A stretch of 13,325 bases of DNA from JACPLA01 sp035291905 (GTDB lineage: Bacteria > Bacteroidota > Ignavibacteria > UBA10030), in contig DATDRF010000230.1 of assembly GCA_035291905.1 (NCBI GenBank), positions 1 through 13,325 of the forward strand. The letters run 5' to 3'. This document shows, one piece after another, positions 1 through 6,742 of this stretch (the first letter of the stretch is position 1; every line of letters begins with the position of its first letter). The notes under the pieces are model-generated. The model was not told the DNA's origin and did no database searches. It was given only the letters and a program-made list of their open reading frames with translations. Both the position numbers and the translations under genes were made by a program.

Positions 1-1092
1 CGTCGTGATGACGACCTTTCCTTTTTCCGTCCTGATGATGGCAACATTGGTCGATGTTTCGACCAGCCCCGGGATATCCGCACTCATCTTGAGAACGCCG
101 TGCGGCAAGGCCGATATCGTCTTGAGAAGAGTTGCGTGGAAGTCCTTCTTGAACACTTTTGCATTCTTCCCGGGAGCGACCTGTTCCAGCACGATCTCAA
201 GATCCGGATCGACCGTTGAGAGCTCTGCCCTGCAAATCTCATTATACTTTGCCACTGTTGCTTGTGCCTTCTTCAGACTCTTTGCAGGGACGTACACCAG
301 AGCGTCGGCCTCACGCGGGATGGCGTTGCTCTTGTTGCCGCCGTCGATATGGGCAATTCTCGCTCCGTCATTCGTCAGGGCAAGGAGGACCCTATTAAGG
401 ATCTTGATGGAATTGCCCCTTCCCTTGTCGATCTCCAACCCCGAATGTCCGCCCTTCAGTTTCCGAACGATCACTTTCGCCGAGACGGATTTCGCAGGCA
501 CGCGATCGTATTTCGTGACCCATGACGCGATAGTATTTCTTCCCCCCGAGCATCCGACATAAAGCGCCCCTTCCTCTTCGGAGTCCAGGTTCATCATTGT
601 TTTGCTCTTCAGGAATCCGCTCTTCAGGTTACTTGCTCCTGTGAGACCCGTCTCCTCATCCACGGTGAAAAGGAATTCCAACGGGCCGTGCTCAAGCGAC
701 TTATCGGCCATAATGGCCAGGTTGCTTGCGACGGCGACCCCGTTATCGGCACCGAGCGTCGTTCCGTTTGCCATCAGGAAGTTCCCTTTTCGAACAAGCT
801 CAATGGGATCTTTGAGGAAATCGTGGACCGTCTCTTTGTTCTTCTCGCACACCATGTCGAGGTGGCCTTGCAGGCAGATCATCGGCCGATTCTCGCGCCC
901 GGGTGAGGCCGGTTTGTGCACGACCACATTCATGAACTTGTCCTGCTGAACCTCGAGTCCCAGGTTCTTCGCTGTGGCCACCACATAGGCCGCTACCGCT
1001 TTTTCATTTCCCGATCCGCGCGGGATCTTGGCGATTTCTGCAAAATACTTCCACACATTTTCCGGCTTCAATCCATCAAGTGCGTTTGCCAT
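1..1092 (-). CDS. pepD: Aminoacyl-histidine dipeptidase (PepD, M20 family), C-terminal part missing at window edge
   Basis: Cytosolic zinc dipeptidase that cleaves Xaa-His and a broad range of other dipeptides. The open frame runs without a stop from an ATG at 1092 to the window edge, giving 364 residues of a family that is usually about 485, so the C-terminal quarter, including the last metal-binding histidine, is outside. M20/PepD motifs occur in order: GHLDMV with metal ligand H77 and catalytic D79, TLGADNG with bridging D116, DEETG at 145-149 holding the catalytic and metal glutamates (E146, E147), NLDSEEEG with D170, and KGGHSG in the lid domain with H216. Spacing matches the E. coli enzyme with an offset of three. 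The start is supported by AAAAGGAG at 1101-1108. It is last in the visible PRODH-OPT-PqqD-like-pepD run, which suggests it digests imported peptides. Family assignment is secure; exact substrate preference is inferred. Confidence 0.95.
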   Translation of the reverse strand, partial: MANALDGLKPENVWKYFAEIAKIPRGSGNEKAVAAYVVATAKNLGLEVQQDKFMNVVVHKPASPGRENRPMICLQGHLDMVCEKNKETVHDFLKDPIELVRKGNFLMANGTTLGADNGVAVASNLAIMADKSLEHGPLEFLFTVDEETGLTGASNLKSGFLKSKTMMNLDSEEEGALYVGCSGGRNTIASWVTKYDRVPAKSVSAKVIVRKLKGGHSGLEIDKGRGNSIKILNRVLLALTNDGARIAHIDGGNKSNAIPREADALVYVPAKSLKKAQATVAKYNEICRAELSTVDPDLEIVLEQVAPGKNAKVFKKDFHATLLKTISALPHGVLKMSADIPGLVETSTNVAIIRTEKGKVVITT

Positions 1093-1175
1093 GACGTCTT
1101 CTCCTTTTATCTTGCGCCGGTCATCCCGGCTTCCCATATTCCCGCAAATGCGTGAACCGCCTTCGCGGTTGTAAT
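1093..1175 (-). promoter_or_regulatory. Gap with two short perfect hairpins upstream of pepD
   Basis: The 83 bases between the PqqD-like stop and the pepD start hold two perfect stem-loops: AACCGC/GCGGTT around a four-base loop at 1155-1170, and GCCGG/CCGGC around a five-base loop at 1116-1130. Neither is followed by a T-run on the minus strand, so they are not convincing intrinsic terminators. They may set mRNA stability or separate pepD expression from the genes before it. Function is inference only. Confidence 0.35.
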
Positions 1176-1526
1176 TCAGTTCTCGAGTGCAATGAATTTC
1201 TCTTTTTCCAATTTCCGAAGAAACTTCCCTATTCGATCAAAGACGGGTTCCGCATCCCGGCCAAATTCCCTTTCCATTCTGGCCCCCATCTCCTCCACGC
1301 TTGTCGATCCGTCAAATAACCGCCAGAGAAAACTTCCGTATGCATCGAGTTTGATGCGAAAATTTTTCTTCGAGAGCATCGGAAGGAGCCATGCAACGAG
1401 GAATTTGTTGCGGAACTTCGGGAAGAGAATGACCACACGCCCGTTCTCCCCTTCCTCCCACTCAACGGTCCTTCTGGGCTTCAGAGCCAACAGATTGCGC
1501 GGTTCGATGGTCTTCTTGTTTGTCAT
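1176..1526 (-). CDS. Small PqqD-like (RRE-fold) protein
   Basis: A 116-residue soluble protein resembling the PqqD family (PF05402), whose members bind leader peptides and hand them to radical-SAM maturases. The recognisable part is residues 57-112: a hydrophobic strand, then LDAYGSFLWRLFDGSTSVEEM at 60-80, matching the family pattern of an aromatic/leucine-rich helix, a glycine turn and a second helix, followed by a charged C-terminal helix rich in K, E and R. Residues 1-55 are basic and include a hydrophobic stretch around 43-51 (LVAWLLPML) that is too short for a confident membrane segment. No radical-SAM enzyme or precursor peptide lies in the window. The gene sits between the OPT transporter and pepD. 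Its ATG at 1526 has only a weak upstream AGG, and a large inverted repeat lies just ahead of it. The fold assignment is fairly confident; function is unknown, and it could be a general peptide-binding or regulatory protein. Confidence 0.75.
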   Translation of the reverse strand: MTNKKTIEPRNLLALKPRRTVEWEEGENGRVVILFPKFRNKFLVAWLLPMLSKKNFRIKLDAYGSFLWRLFDGSTSVEEMGARMEREFGRDAEPVFDRIGKFLRKLEKEKFIALEN

Positions 1527-1551
1527 GCGTGAAATGCCTAAGCCTCAATCA

Positions 1552-1644
1552 AAAGTCCGACATCCAATCTTGATTGAAGTTACCTTCGACGAAGTTTCAG
1601 CCAAGCAGAAGGTAACCTTCTTCCAAGGCGAGATGTCGGACTTT
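1552..1644. repeat. 93-base imperfect inverted repeat (large hairpin) between OPT and the PqqD-like gene
   Basis: The outer arms AAAGTCCGACATC (1552-1564) and GATGTCGGACTTT (1632-1644) are perfectly complementary over 13 bases. Inside them further pairs continue in register: CTTG 1569-1572 with CAAG 1624-1627, GAAG 1576-1579 with CTTC 1617-1620, and TTACCTTC 1580-1587 with GAAGGTAA 1608-1615, leaving small symmetric internal loops, one bulge and a 20-base terminal loop. About 29 base pairs form in total. The layout resembles a dispersed palindromic element (REP/MITE-like) or a structured RNA. As an intrinsic terminator it is weak, with only four T residues after the stem on the minus strand. 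No clear target-site duplication is visible. Confidence 0.6.
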
Positions 1645-1654
1645 GGCTCACGAC

Positions 1655-3679
1655 CTACCCCATCGCACTCGGCGGTGCCGGTTCATCCGGTCTCCCCGCA
1701 TTCCGTATGGGGATGAGTGTCAGGATCAACCCGACAATGATGAACACAACCAGGCTGCCGTAGAACTCAGGCGCCGCGAAGATTTCAGGAATGGGGATCT
1801 CCTGAAATGCCAGGTACGCAAAAACCAGGCCTACAAGTGCTTCACCTGCAATGAGGCCGGCTGCAAGCAAAACACCGTTGTTCTCGACGCGTGTTTTCTG
1901 CGCTGCATTGAGTTTCTTCCGCTCCGCCATCTTGTCGACGATCCCTTTGATCAATCCGCCGACGAAAATTGCGAATGTTGTTTCGAGAGGAAGATACATC
2001 CCCACGCACACAAGCATGGGGCTCTTCACCTGAACGAGAATGAACCCGATGGCCATCAATATGCCGACAATAATGAGAGGCCATGCCATTTGACCCGTCA
2101 CGATCCCATCGGAGACAAGCGCCATGAGGCTTGCCTGAGGTGCCGGCAGGGCCTTTCCTCCGAGTCCGGTTCCGCCCATATTGATGTCACCCTCGTGGAG
2201 GATTAAAATAGGGTAGATCATTACCAACGAAGCAACGGCCACTCCCACAAGATCTCCCATCTGCATTTTCCACGGAGTTCCGCCAAGGATATGCCCCACT
2301 TTCAGGTCCTGGAGCATTTCGCCCGCTACAGCCGCAGAGACGCAAATCACGCCGGCAACAGCGAGGACAGTGGCAATACCCGTGATACCGGTTTGACCGA
2401 GGGCAACCATCAGAATCGCAGCCACAATGACGGTCGAGAGGGTCAGCCCGCTGATCGGATTGTTGCTCGATCCGATCAAACCGACAAGATAACCGGACAC
2501 TGCGGCAAAGAAGAAACCGGCAATGACCATGACAACGGTGGCAGTGAGAGCTGCTCCGATGTCGTTCGCGAAATAGTTGTAAAGGAAGAAGGTGAGCACG
2601 GCCGTTCCACCTATGCCCAACAGCACCCACTTGATGTTGAGATCGTGTTCAATGCGATTGATCTGAACTCCACCCTGTGCCGATTTCTTCACATCGCCAA
2701 TGGACCGTTTGATTCCGCCGATCAGGTTTTTCCTCATTCTCCAGAGCGTGAAGACAGCGCTCATCAACATTCCGCCTATGGCAATCGGGCGGACAATGAA
2801 CCGCCAGACATCGGTTGCCTGGGCCATCCATTCATGCTCGCCGGCGTCTGCACCGAGGGTCGTCTCGAATGAGGGACCAAGAAAATATAACAGAAGCGGA
2901 ACGAACAGGCCCCATGCCAGTAAACCCCCGGCAAAGTTCAGCGATGCCAGCCTGGGCCCGATAATGTATCCAACGCCCATGTATGCAGGGCTGACACCCG
3001 GCGTGGAGAGGACAATACCGCCGCTTCCCGACACCGTTGTACCGCCTTTCCCCAGAAGTACGCCCCCCTTTGAAAACGGAATGAATTTTTCCCATGTCGC
3101 GGCGAACAGCTTCAACTGCTTCAGTCCCTGGATGAGTGCACCCGCGGTGCCGGCAAGAAAGAGGTACATTGCACCCGTTCCGCCGGCGCGGCCTGCTTTG
3201 TGAATCTCACCTGCTGCTACAGATTCCGGATAAGGCAGTTCAACATCTTCCACCATGACTCGCCGGAGCAGTGTAACAAACAGGACTCCCATCACGCCGC
3301 CAACCAGCATGATGGCCGTTGCTTCGAGATACCGATCCTCGAGATTGTCCCAAACTCCGGAGATCATGAAAGCGGGAATCGTGAAGATTGCCCCGGCTGC
3401 CACTGATTCTCCGATGGATCCGACAGTTCGGGCGAAGTTTTCTTCAAGGATCGTTCCCTTGAAGATTCGCAGCAGGGCCATGCTGAGCACAGCTGCCGGA
3501 TATGTTGCCGCAATCGTCATCCCTGCCTTGAGGCCGAGATACGCATTCGCAGCGCCAAGGACCACGCACAAGATCAAACCCAGAACTAAAGCAGGAATGG
3601 AAAACTCTTTCAGCGTTGATTCGGCAGGCACATAGGGCTGATACTTCACACCGCCACCGCCACTTTTGATTTCTGCCAT
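1655..3679 (-). CDS. OPT-family oligopeptide transporter
   Basis: Inner-membrane transporter of the oligopeptide/yellow-stripe-like (OPT, PF03169) family, which imports small peptides, or metal chelates in some branches, usually by proton coupling. The 674 residues match the usual bacterial length of roughly 600-700. After a hydrophilic, glycine-rich N terminus there are about 14-16 hydrophobic segments. Family motifs in order: NAYLGLKAGMT at 45-55, LPYPESVAAGEIHKAG at 148-163, SSNNPISGLTL at 404-414, QDLKVGHILGGTPWKMQ at 457-473, GMYLPLETTFAIFVGG at 560-575 and GLIAGEALVG at 608-617. A charged loop lies around 313-345. The ATG at 3679 follows an AAAGGAG (3686-3692). It starts 24 bases after the proline dehydrogenase stop and precedes the PqqD-like gene and pepD, so peptide import is the favoured role; metal-chelate transport is the alternative. 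Confidence 0.93.
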   Translation of the reverse strand: MAEIKSGGGGVKYQPYVPAESTLKEFSIPALVLGLILCVVLGAANAYLGLKAGMTIAATYPAAVLSMALLRIFKGTILEENFARTVGSIGESVAAGAIFTIPAFMISGVWDNLEDRYLEATAIMLVGGVMGVLFVTLLRRVMVEDVELPYPESVAAGEIHKAGRAGGTGAMYLFLAGTAGALIQGLKQLKLFAATWEKFIPFSKGGVLLGKGGTTVSGSGGIVLSTPGVSPAYMGVGYIIGPRLASLNFAGGLLAWGLFVPLLLYFLGPSFETTLGADAGEHEWMAQATDVWRFIVRPIAIGGMLMSAVFTLWRMRKNLIGGIKRSIGDVKKSAQGGVQINRIEHDLNIKWVLLGIGGTAVLTFFLYNYFANDIGAALTATVVMVIAGFFFAAVSGYLVGLIGSSNNPISGLTLSTVIVAAILMVALGQTGITGIATVLAVAGVICVSAAVAGEMLQDLKVGHILGGTPWKMQMGDLVGVAVASLVMIYPILILHEGDINMGGTGLGGKALPAPQASLMALVSDGIVTGQMAWPLIIVGILMAIGFILVQVKSPMLVCVGMYLPLETTFAIFVGGLIKGIVDKMAERKKLNAAQKTRVENNGVLLAAGLIAGEALVGLVFAYLAFQEIPIPEIFAAPEFYGSLVVFIIVGLILTLIPIRNAGRPDEPAPPSAMG

Positions 3680-3703
3680 GACGTTCTCCTTTGTTTGGTA
3701 GGA

Positions 3704-4612
3704 TTACTTATGGTTAGAAAGAAACATTGCTTTCAAGACGTATCCCGCGATCTGCGGATTCTCTTTCAACCGTCTCACACAATAGGCATACCATTGCTCG
3801 CCATACGGGACATACACCCGAAGACGATGGCCGGATTTCACAATCGAGCCTCGAAGTTGTTCCCGCACCCCAAGCAGCATTTGAAACTCATATCGGTCCT
3901 TCTGAGTATTCCCTTTTTGAAGAAGCTCGTACGATTTCTCGACAAGATACTCGTCATGTGTGGCAATTCCAACATAGCAGCCCGATTCGAGCATCGCCCT
4001 GAGCAAAAGTGCATAGTTGCGGCGAATTTCGTCGCTATCCTGATAGGCAATATCGGGTGATTCCCTGTAGATTCCCTTGCAGAGCCGGAAATTTGCCTTG
4101 ATCTTCGCGAGCCCCCGAACGTCGGCGTCACTCCGATGGAGGTATGCCTGAATCACAATCCCCACATTGTCAAACCCCTCGGCTCTGAGACGTTTGTACA
4201 TTTCTATCGTTGCGGTCGTCATGGTGGAATCTTCCATGTCGATGCGAACGAAGTTGTTGATGCTTTTCGCTTCTTCCACAAGCTTCTTCAGATTCGAATA
4301 ACAGTATTCCGGGTCAATGCGAAAACCCATCTGAGAAGGCTTGACCGAAATGTTCGAATTCAGTTTCTGGGTGGAAATCTCCTTCAGCACCGATTTCCAT
4401 TCGGCAGCGATCGCTTCAGCCGCGGCACGTTCATGGATATCCTCTCCCAGGATGTCGATTGTCGTCATCAGAGAGCCTGCGTTCAATCGGCGAATGACGC
4501 CTGTCGCATCAGAGAGTTTTGTCCCTGCTATATAACGAGATGAGACTTTCCCTACGACGATTTTGGGAACAAACGAAAGCGTTTTTGCTATTGCGGAGTT
4601 AAAGAGTGACAT
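3704..4612 (-). CDS. putB: Proline dehydrogenase (FAD-dependent, monofunctional)
   Basis: Oxidises L-proline to pyrroline-5-carboxylate, passing electrons through FAD to the quinone pool; the first step of proline catabolism. The protein is 302 residues, the size of stand-alone PRODH enzymes rather than bifunctional PutA. The beta/alpha-barrel motifs are all present: SVKPSQMG 89-96, RIDMEDS 123-129, IQAYLHRS 154-161, RLCKGIYRE 176-184, IATHD 216-220, YEFQMLLGVR 241-250 and YVPYGEQWYAYCVRRLKENP 267-286, whose R280-R281 pair matches the arginines that bind the proline carboxylate. The ATG at 4612 is chosen over an in-frame TTG at 4648 because the protein then begins MSLFNSAIAKTL, as relatives do, and because the TTG overlaps a good promoter -35. 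No pyrroline-5-carboxylate dehydrogenase is in the window, so that step must be encoded elsewhere. It leads the operon containing the OPT transporter and pepD. Confidence 0.95.
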   Translation of the reverse strand: MSLFNSAIAKTLSFVPKIVVGKVSSRYIAGTKLSDATGVIRRLNAGSLMTTIDILGEDIHERAAAEAIAAEWKSVLKEISTQKLNSNISVKPSQMGFRIDPEYCYSNLKKLVEEAKSINNFVRIDMEDSTMTTATIEMYKRLRAEGFDNVGIVIQAYLHRSDADVRGLAKIKANFRLCKGIYRESPDIAYQDSDEIRRNYALLLRAMLESGCYVGIATHDEYLVEKSYELLQKGNTQKDRYEFQMLLGVREQLRGSIVKSGHRLRVYVPYGEQWYAYCVRRLKENPQIAGYVLKAMFLSNHK

Positions 4613-4619
4613 GTTGGCC

Positions 4620-4648
4620 TGTATAAGATACGGCCTGAAGAACTGCAA
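4620..4648 (-). promoter_or_regulatory. Candidate sigma70-type promoter for the PRODH-OPT-pepD operon
   Basis: On the minus strand TTGCAG (4643-4648) and TATACA (4620-4625) are separated by exactly 17 bases, a good match to -35 and -10 hexamers. The expected start of transcription falls at or next to the A of the proline dehydrogenase ATG at 4612, implying a very short or absent leader. It lies just downstream of the terminator of the preceding unit, where a promoter is expected. The call rests on hexamer match and position only. Confidence 0.45.
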
Positions 4649-4777
4649 ATTGCTGAGACGAGAGTAAGATGGATGACTGAGGAATCTTCAGGACAATGGA
4701 GGATCATGGGAAAAAAAGACGCCTGATGAGTAGAAAAACCGCTGAAAAAGATAGGCAGACATGCCCCAAAATGCAAC

Positions 4778-4806
4778 AAAAAACCCCCCGCGGATCGCAG
4801 GGGGTT
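4778..4806 (-). terminator. Rho-independent terminator after the outer-membrane protein gene
   Basis: On the minus strand AACCCCC (4800-4806) pairs with GGGGGTT (4782-4788), an inner CGC/GCG stem (4790-4798) continues the hairpin, and a run of six T residues (4778-4783, shared with the stem base) follows. It begins about 22 bases after the stop of the beta-barrel gene and closes the long upstream gene run. Confidence 0.9.
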
Positions 4807-4828
4807 CGGTTCAAAACAGGGGTGCACA

Positions 4829-6163
4829 TCAGAAAGTGATGACGAATCCGATCTTCGGCTCGATGCGCTTTTGTGATTTGTAACCGATGACGTTTCCGTT
4901 TGCATCCTTGTCTTCCGTGAATGTCCAGATGTACATGGTCGAGACAAAGATGAATGGAATCGGTTTATAGCCAAAATTCACAAAGAACAATGAGTTGTTG
5001 TCAAGTTTGAAGACCTTCCCGACATACTTCTTGTCGTATCCGGCGCTGAGCATGATACCGGGGATGGCATCACCCGGATCGAATTCGAGATGCAGCGTTC
5101 CCTGGTTCCTTACACCCACCGGAGATTGGTACCCGCCGACAATGTTGAACCGCCCGAGGATACTTATGAGAATTTCGCCGTAGTAACCTTCCGAGCTCAT
5201 CACACCACTCAACAGCTGCGCCTTACTATAGAATCGCGTTGTGTCGATCGGGAGATAGCGCTCTTTTTCGTACAGGGCATCGAAGTAGGCCGGCTGATAT
5301 TTATCTCCGTTCCATCGCCGTTCGTACTTTGCCCCGATGCCAAGCGCTCCGAGTCCCGAGAAATTCAGATCGAGGCCGAGTGCCGACCCGCTGCCGAAAC
5401 CGCTGATCTTCGCGTAATCAAAGTAAAGTGTAGAGTTGATGGTCGGGAGGGAAAGAAGCGGCAACCCGAAATCGAAGCCGAACACGCCAAGCGACCCACC
5501 GTCACTGGCTGTTGTGAGCATTCCAAGGGAGTCTCCCGCGCCCCACGTTTTATTGGCATTCTCGTTGAAATCGGCTGCATACGTGATGCCCACTTCGAAT
5601 CCGCCGATGATCGGAATGGCGCCTGCAGAGGTGAATTTCAGCGGCCGCGCATAACCCCGTAATCCAAACACCCCTCCCGCTCCGAAGTCGGATAACACGC
5701 TCTCGAATCCGAATTTCTCAAAATCCAGATCGAATTCCATTCCAAATTTTCTCAAATCATAGCTTGCACTGTTGCGATAGTTATAGATAATCGAACCGTG
5801 GCCCAGGCGGGAGTAATCCAGTACTCCAAGACGCACATACATGGGCTCTTTCTTCGTCCCGTATCGGATATAGCGGATCATTCTCAAATAATCGTACCCT
5901 TGATCCCAGTCTTCGGCTCTGAGCTTTCCATTCTTTCCCATGCGAAGGTTCACATCGAGACCAACGCCGAATTTCCCGAAGGCAAGTTCGGGAGCAATGT
6001 TGAAGAGATAATACGGCTCACCATCAATAAATGTCAATCCGAATCCGCCCATCACGCTCTGCTGTTGCTTCTGCATGAGGGTGCTCTGCATCTGGGCGAA
6101 GCCCAGCGAGGCCCCCACAAGAAGAAGCGCAAGAAGCAGCGACGTGCCGCGAAAATATTTCAT
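4829..6163 (-). CDS. Secreted outer-membrane beta-barrel protein, function unknown
   Basis: A 444-residue exported protein. Residues 1-23 form a signal peptide: a basic start (MKYFR), a leucine-rich core at 9-16 and a likely cut after GFA, before Q24. There is no lipobox cysteine. The mature protein is rich in glycine, alternating aromatic/hydrophobic residues and short polar turns, with many strand-like segments throughout (for example around 85-105, 235-270 and 350-440), and it ends in GFVITF with a terminal phenylalanine, the usual beta-signal for outer-membrane insertion. Repeated FGxGxxLDxN-like pieces suggest hairpin repeats. The start at 6163 follows an excellent AAGGAGGA (6167-6174), so an in-frame start 10 codons upstream was not used. 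It follows spmB by 30 bases and ends just before a strong terminator. I do not recognise a named family; it could be a porin-like or a lineage-specific surface barrel. Confidence 0.82.
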   Translation of the reverse strand: MKYFRGTSLLLALLLVGASLGFAQMQSTLMQKQQQSVMGGFGLTFIDGEPYYLFNIAPELAFGKFGVGLDVNLRMGKNGKLRAEDWDQGYDYLRMIRYIRYGTKKEPMYVRLGVLDYSRLGHGSIIYNYRNSASYDLRKFGMEFDLDFEKFGFESVLSDFGAGGVFGLRGYARPLKFTSAGAIPIIGGFEVGITYAADFNENANKTWGAGDSLGMLTTASDGGSLGVFGFDFGLPLLSLPTINSTLYFDYAKISGFGSGSALGLDLNFSGLGALGIGAKYERRWNGDKYQPAYFDALYEKERYLPIDTTRFYSKAQLLSGVMSSEGYYGEILISILGRFNIVGGYQSPVGVRNQGTLHLEFDPGDAIPGIMLSAGYDKKYVGKVFKLDNNSLFFVNFGYKPIPFIFVSTMYIWTFTEDKDANGNVIGYKSQKRIEPKIGFVITF

Positions 6164-6174
6164 AGTTCCTCCTT
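6164..6174 (-). promoter_or_regulatory. Strong ribosome binding site deciding the outer-membrane protein start
   Basis: AAGGAGGA (6167-6174) lies three bases before the ATG at 6163. It falls inside the longer possible reading frame, which argues that the protein begins at MKYFR and not ten codons earlier. Confidence 0.75.
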
Positions 6175-6193
6175 GGTTATTGAAAAGAAACAC

Positions 6194-6742
6194 TTACAGT
6201 CCAAACAGTATTCTCGTGATGAAGACCGCCCCCAGCATGCCGAAAAGGTCCGCGGTAAGACCGGCGGGAAGCGCATGCCGCGTGTTGCGAACATTGACTG
6301 CCCCAAAGTAGACGGCAAGGACGTAGAACGTTGTTTCAGTACTTCCATACATTGTCGAAGCCAGCACCCCGATAAACGAATCGGGGCCGTGAACTTTCAT
6401 GAACTCCGTCATGATCCCCAGCGAGCCGCTGCCCGAGAGGGGCCGCATGAGCGCCATCGGGAGCGTCTCGGCGGGCATCCCTATCAAATTTGTCGCAGGA
6501 GCAAGAATCATCGAAAGCACATCCATTGCACCGCTTGCCCTGAAGATGCCGATGGCGACCAGCATGGCAACAAGGTAGGGAATGATCCTCACCGCCACCT
6601 GAAACCCGTCTTTTGCCCCCTCGACAAATACCTCGTAGACCTTCACTTTCTTCACGATCCCCCAACCGAGGAAGGAAAGGAGAATGAGCGGGATCGCGAC
6701 AATCGACAGAATATTCACCGCGGCGCGGAAGAGTTCAGACAC
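6194..6742 (-). CDS. spmB: Spore maturation protein B-like membrane protein (SpmB, Gate domain)
   Basis: A 182-residue inner-membrane protein of the nucleoside-recognition/Gate family (PF07670), about the length of Bacillus SpmB (178). In Bacillus SpmA and SpmB are needed for spore core dehydration; in the many non-sporulating bacteria that carry them their role is unclear, with transport of a small molecule the usual guess. Motifs: a TM helix at 9-30, VYEVFVEGAKDGF at 35-47, IIPYLVAML 53-61, RPLSGSGS 100-107, STMYGSTETTFYV 129-141 and a final TM ending in GL. Translation starts at a GTG (6740-6742) preceded by AAGGAGGTGA (6746-6755), and the gene overlaps the spmA stop by 8 bases, so the two are translationally linked. 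Presence of this gene does not imply endospores here. Confidence 0.92.
   Translation of the reverse strand: MSELFRAAVNILSIVAIPLILLSFLGWGIVKKVKVYEVFVEGAKDGFQVAVRIIPYLVAMLVAIGIFRASGAMDVLSMILAPATNLIGMPAETLPMALMRPLSGSGSLGIMTEFMKVHGPDSFIGVLASTMYGSTETTFYVLAVYFGAVNVRNTRHALPAGLTADLFGMLGAVFITRILFGL

Noticed and set aside
1552..1644. Rho-independent terminator after the OPT gene
   Set aside because: The stem is long but interrupted, and only four T residues follow it on the minus strand; it does not look like the clear terminator at 4778-4806.
4646..4648. TTG start for proline dehydrogenase
   Set aside because: The extra 12 residues do not resemble family N termini and the codon sits in a good -35 hexamer; the ATG at 4612 fits homologues.
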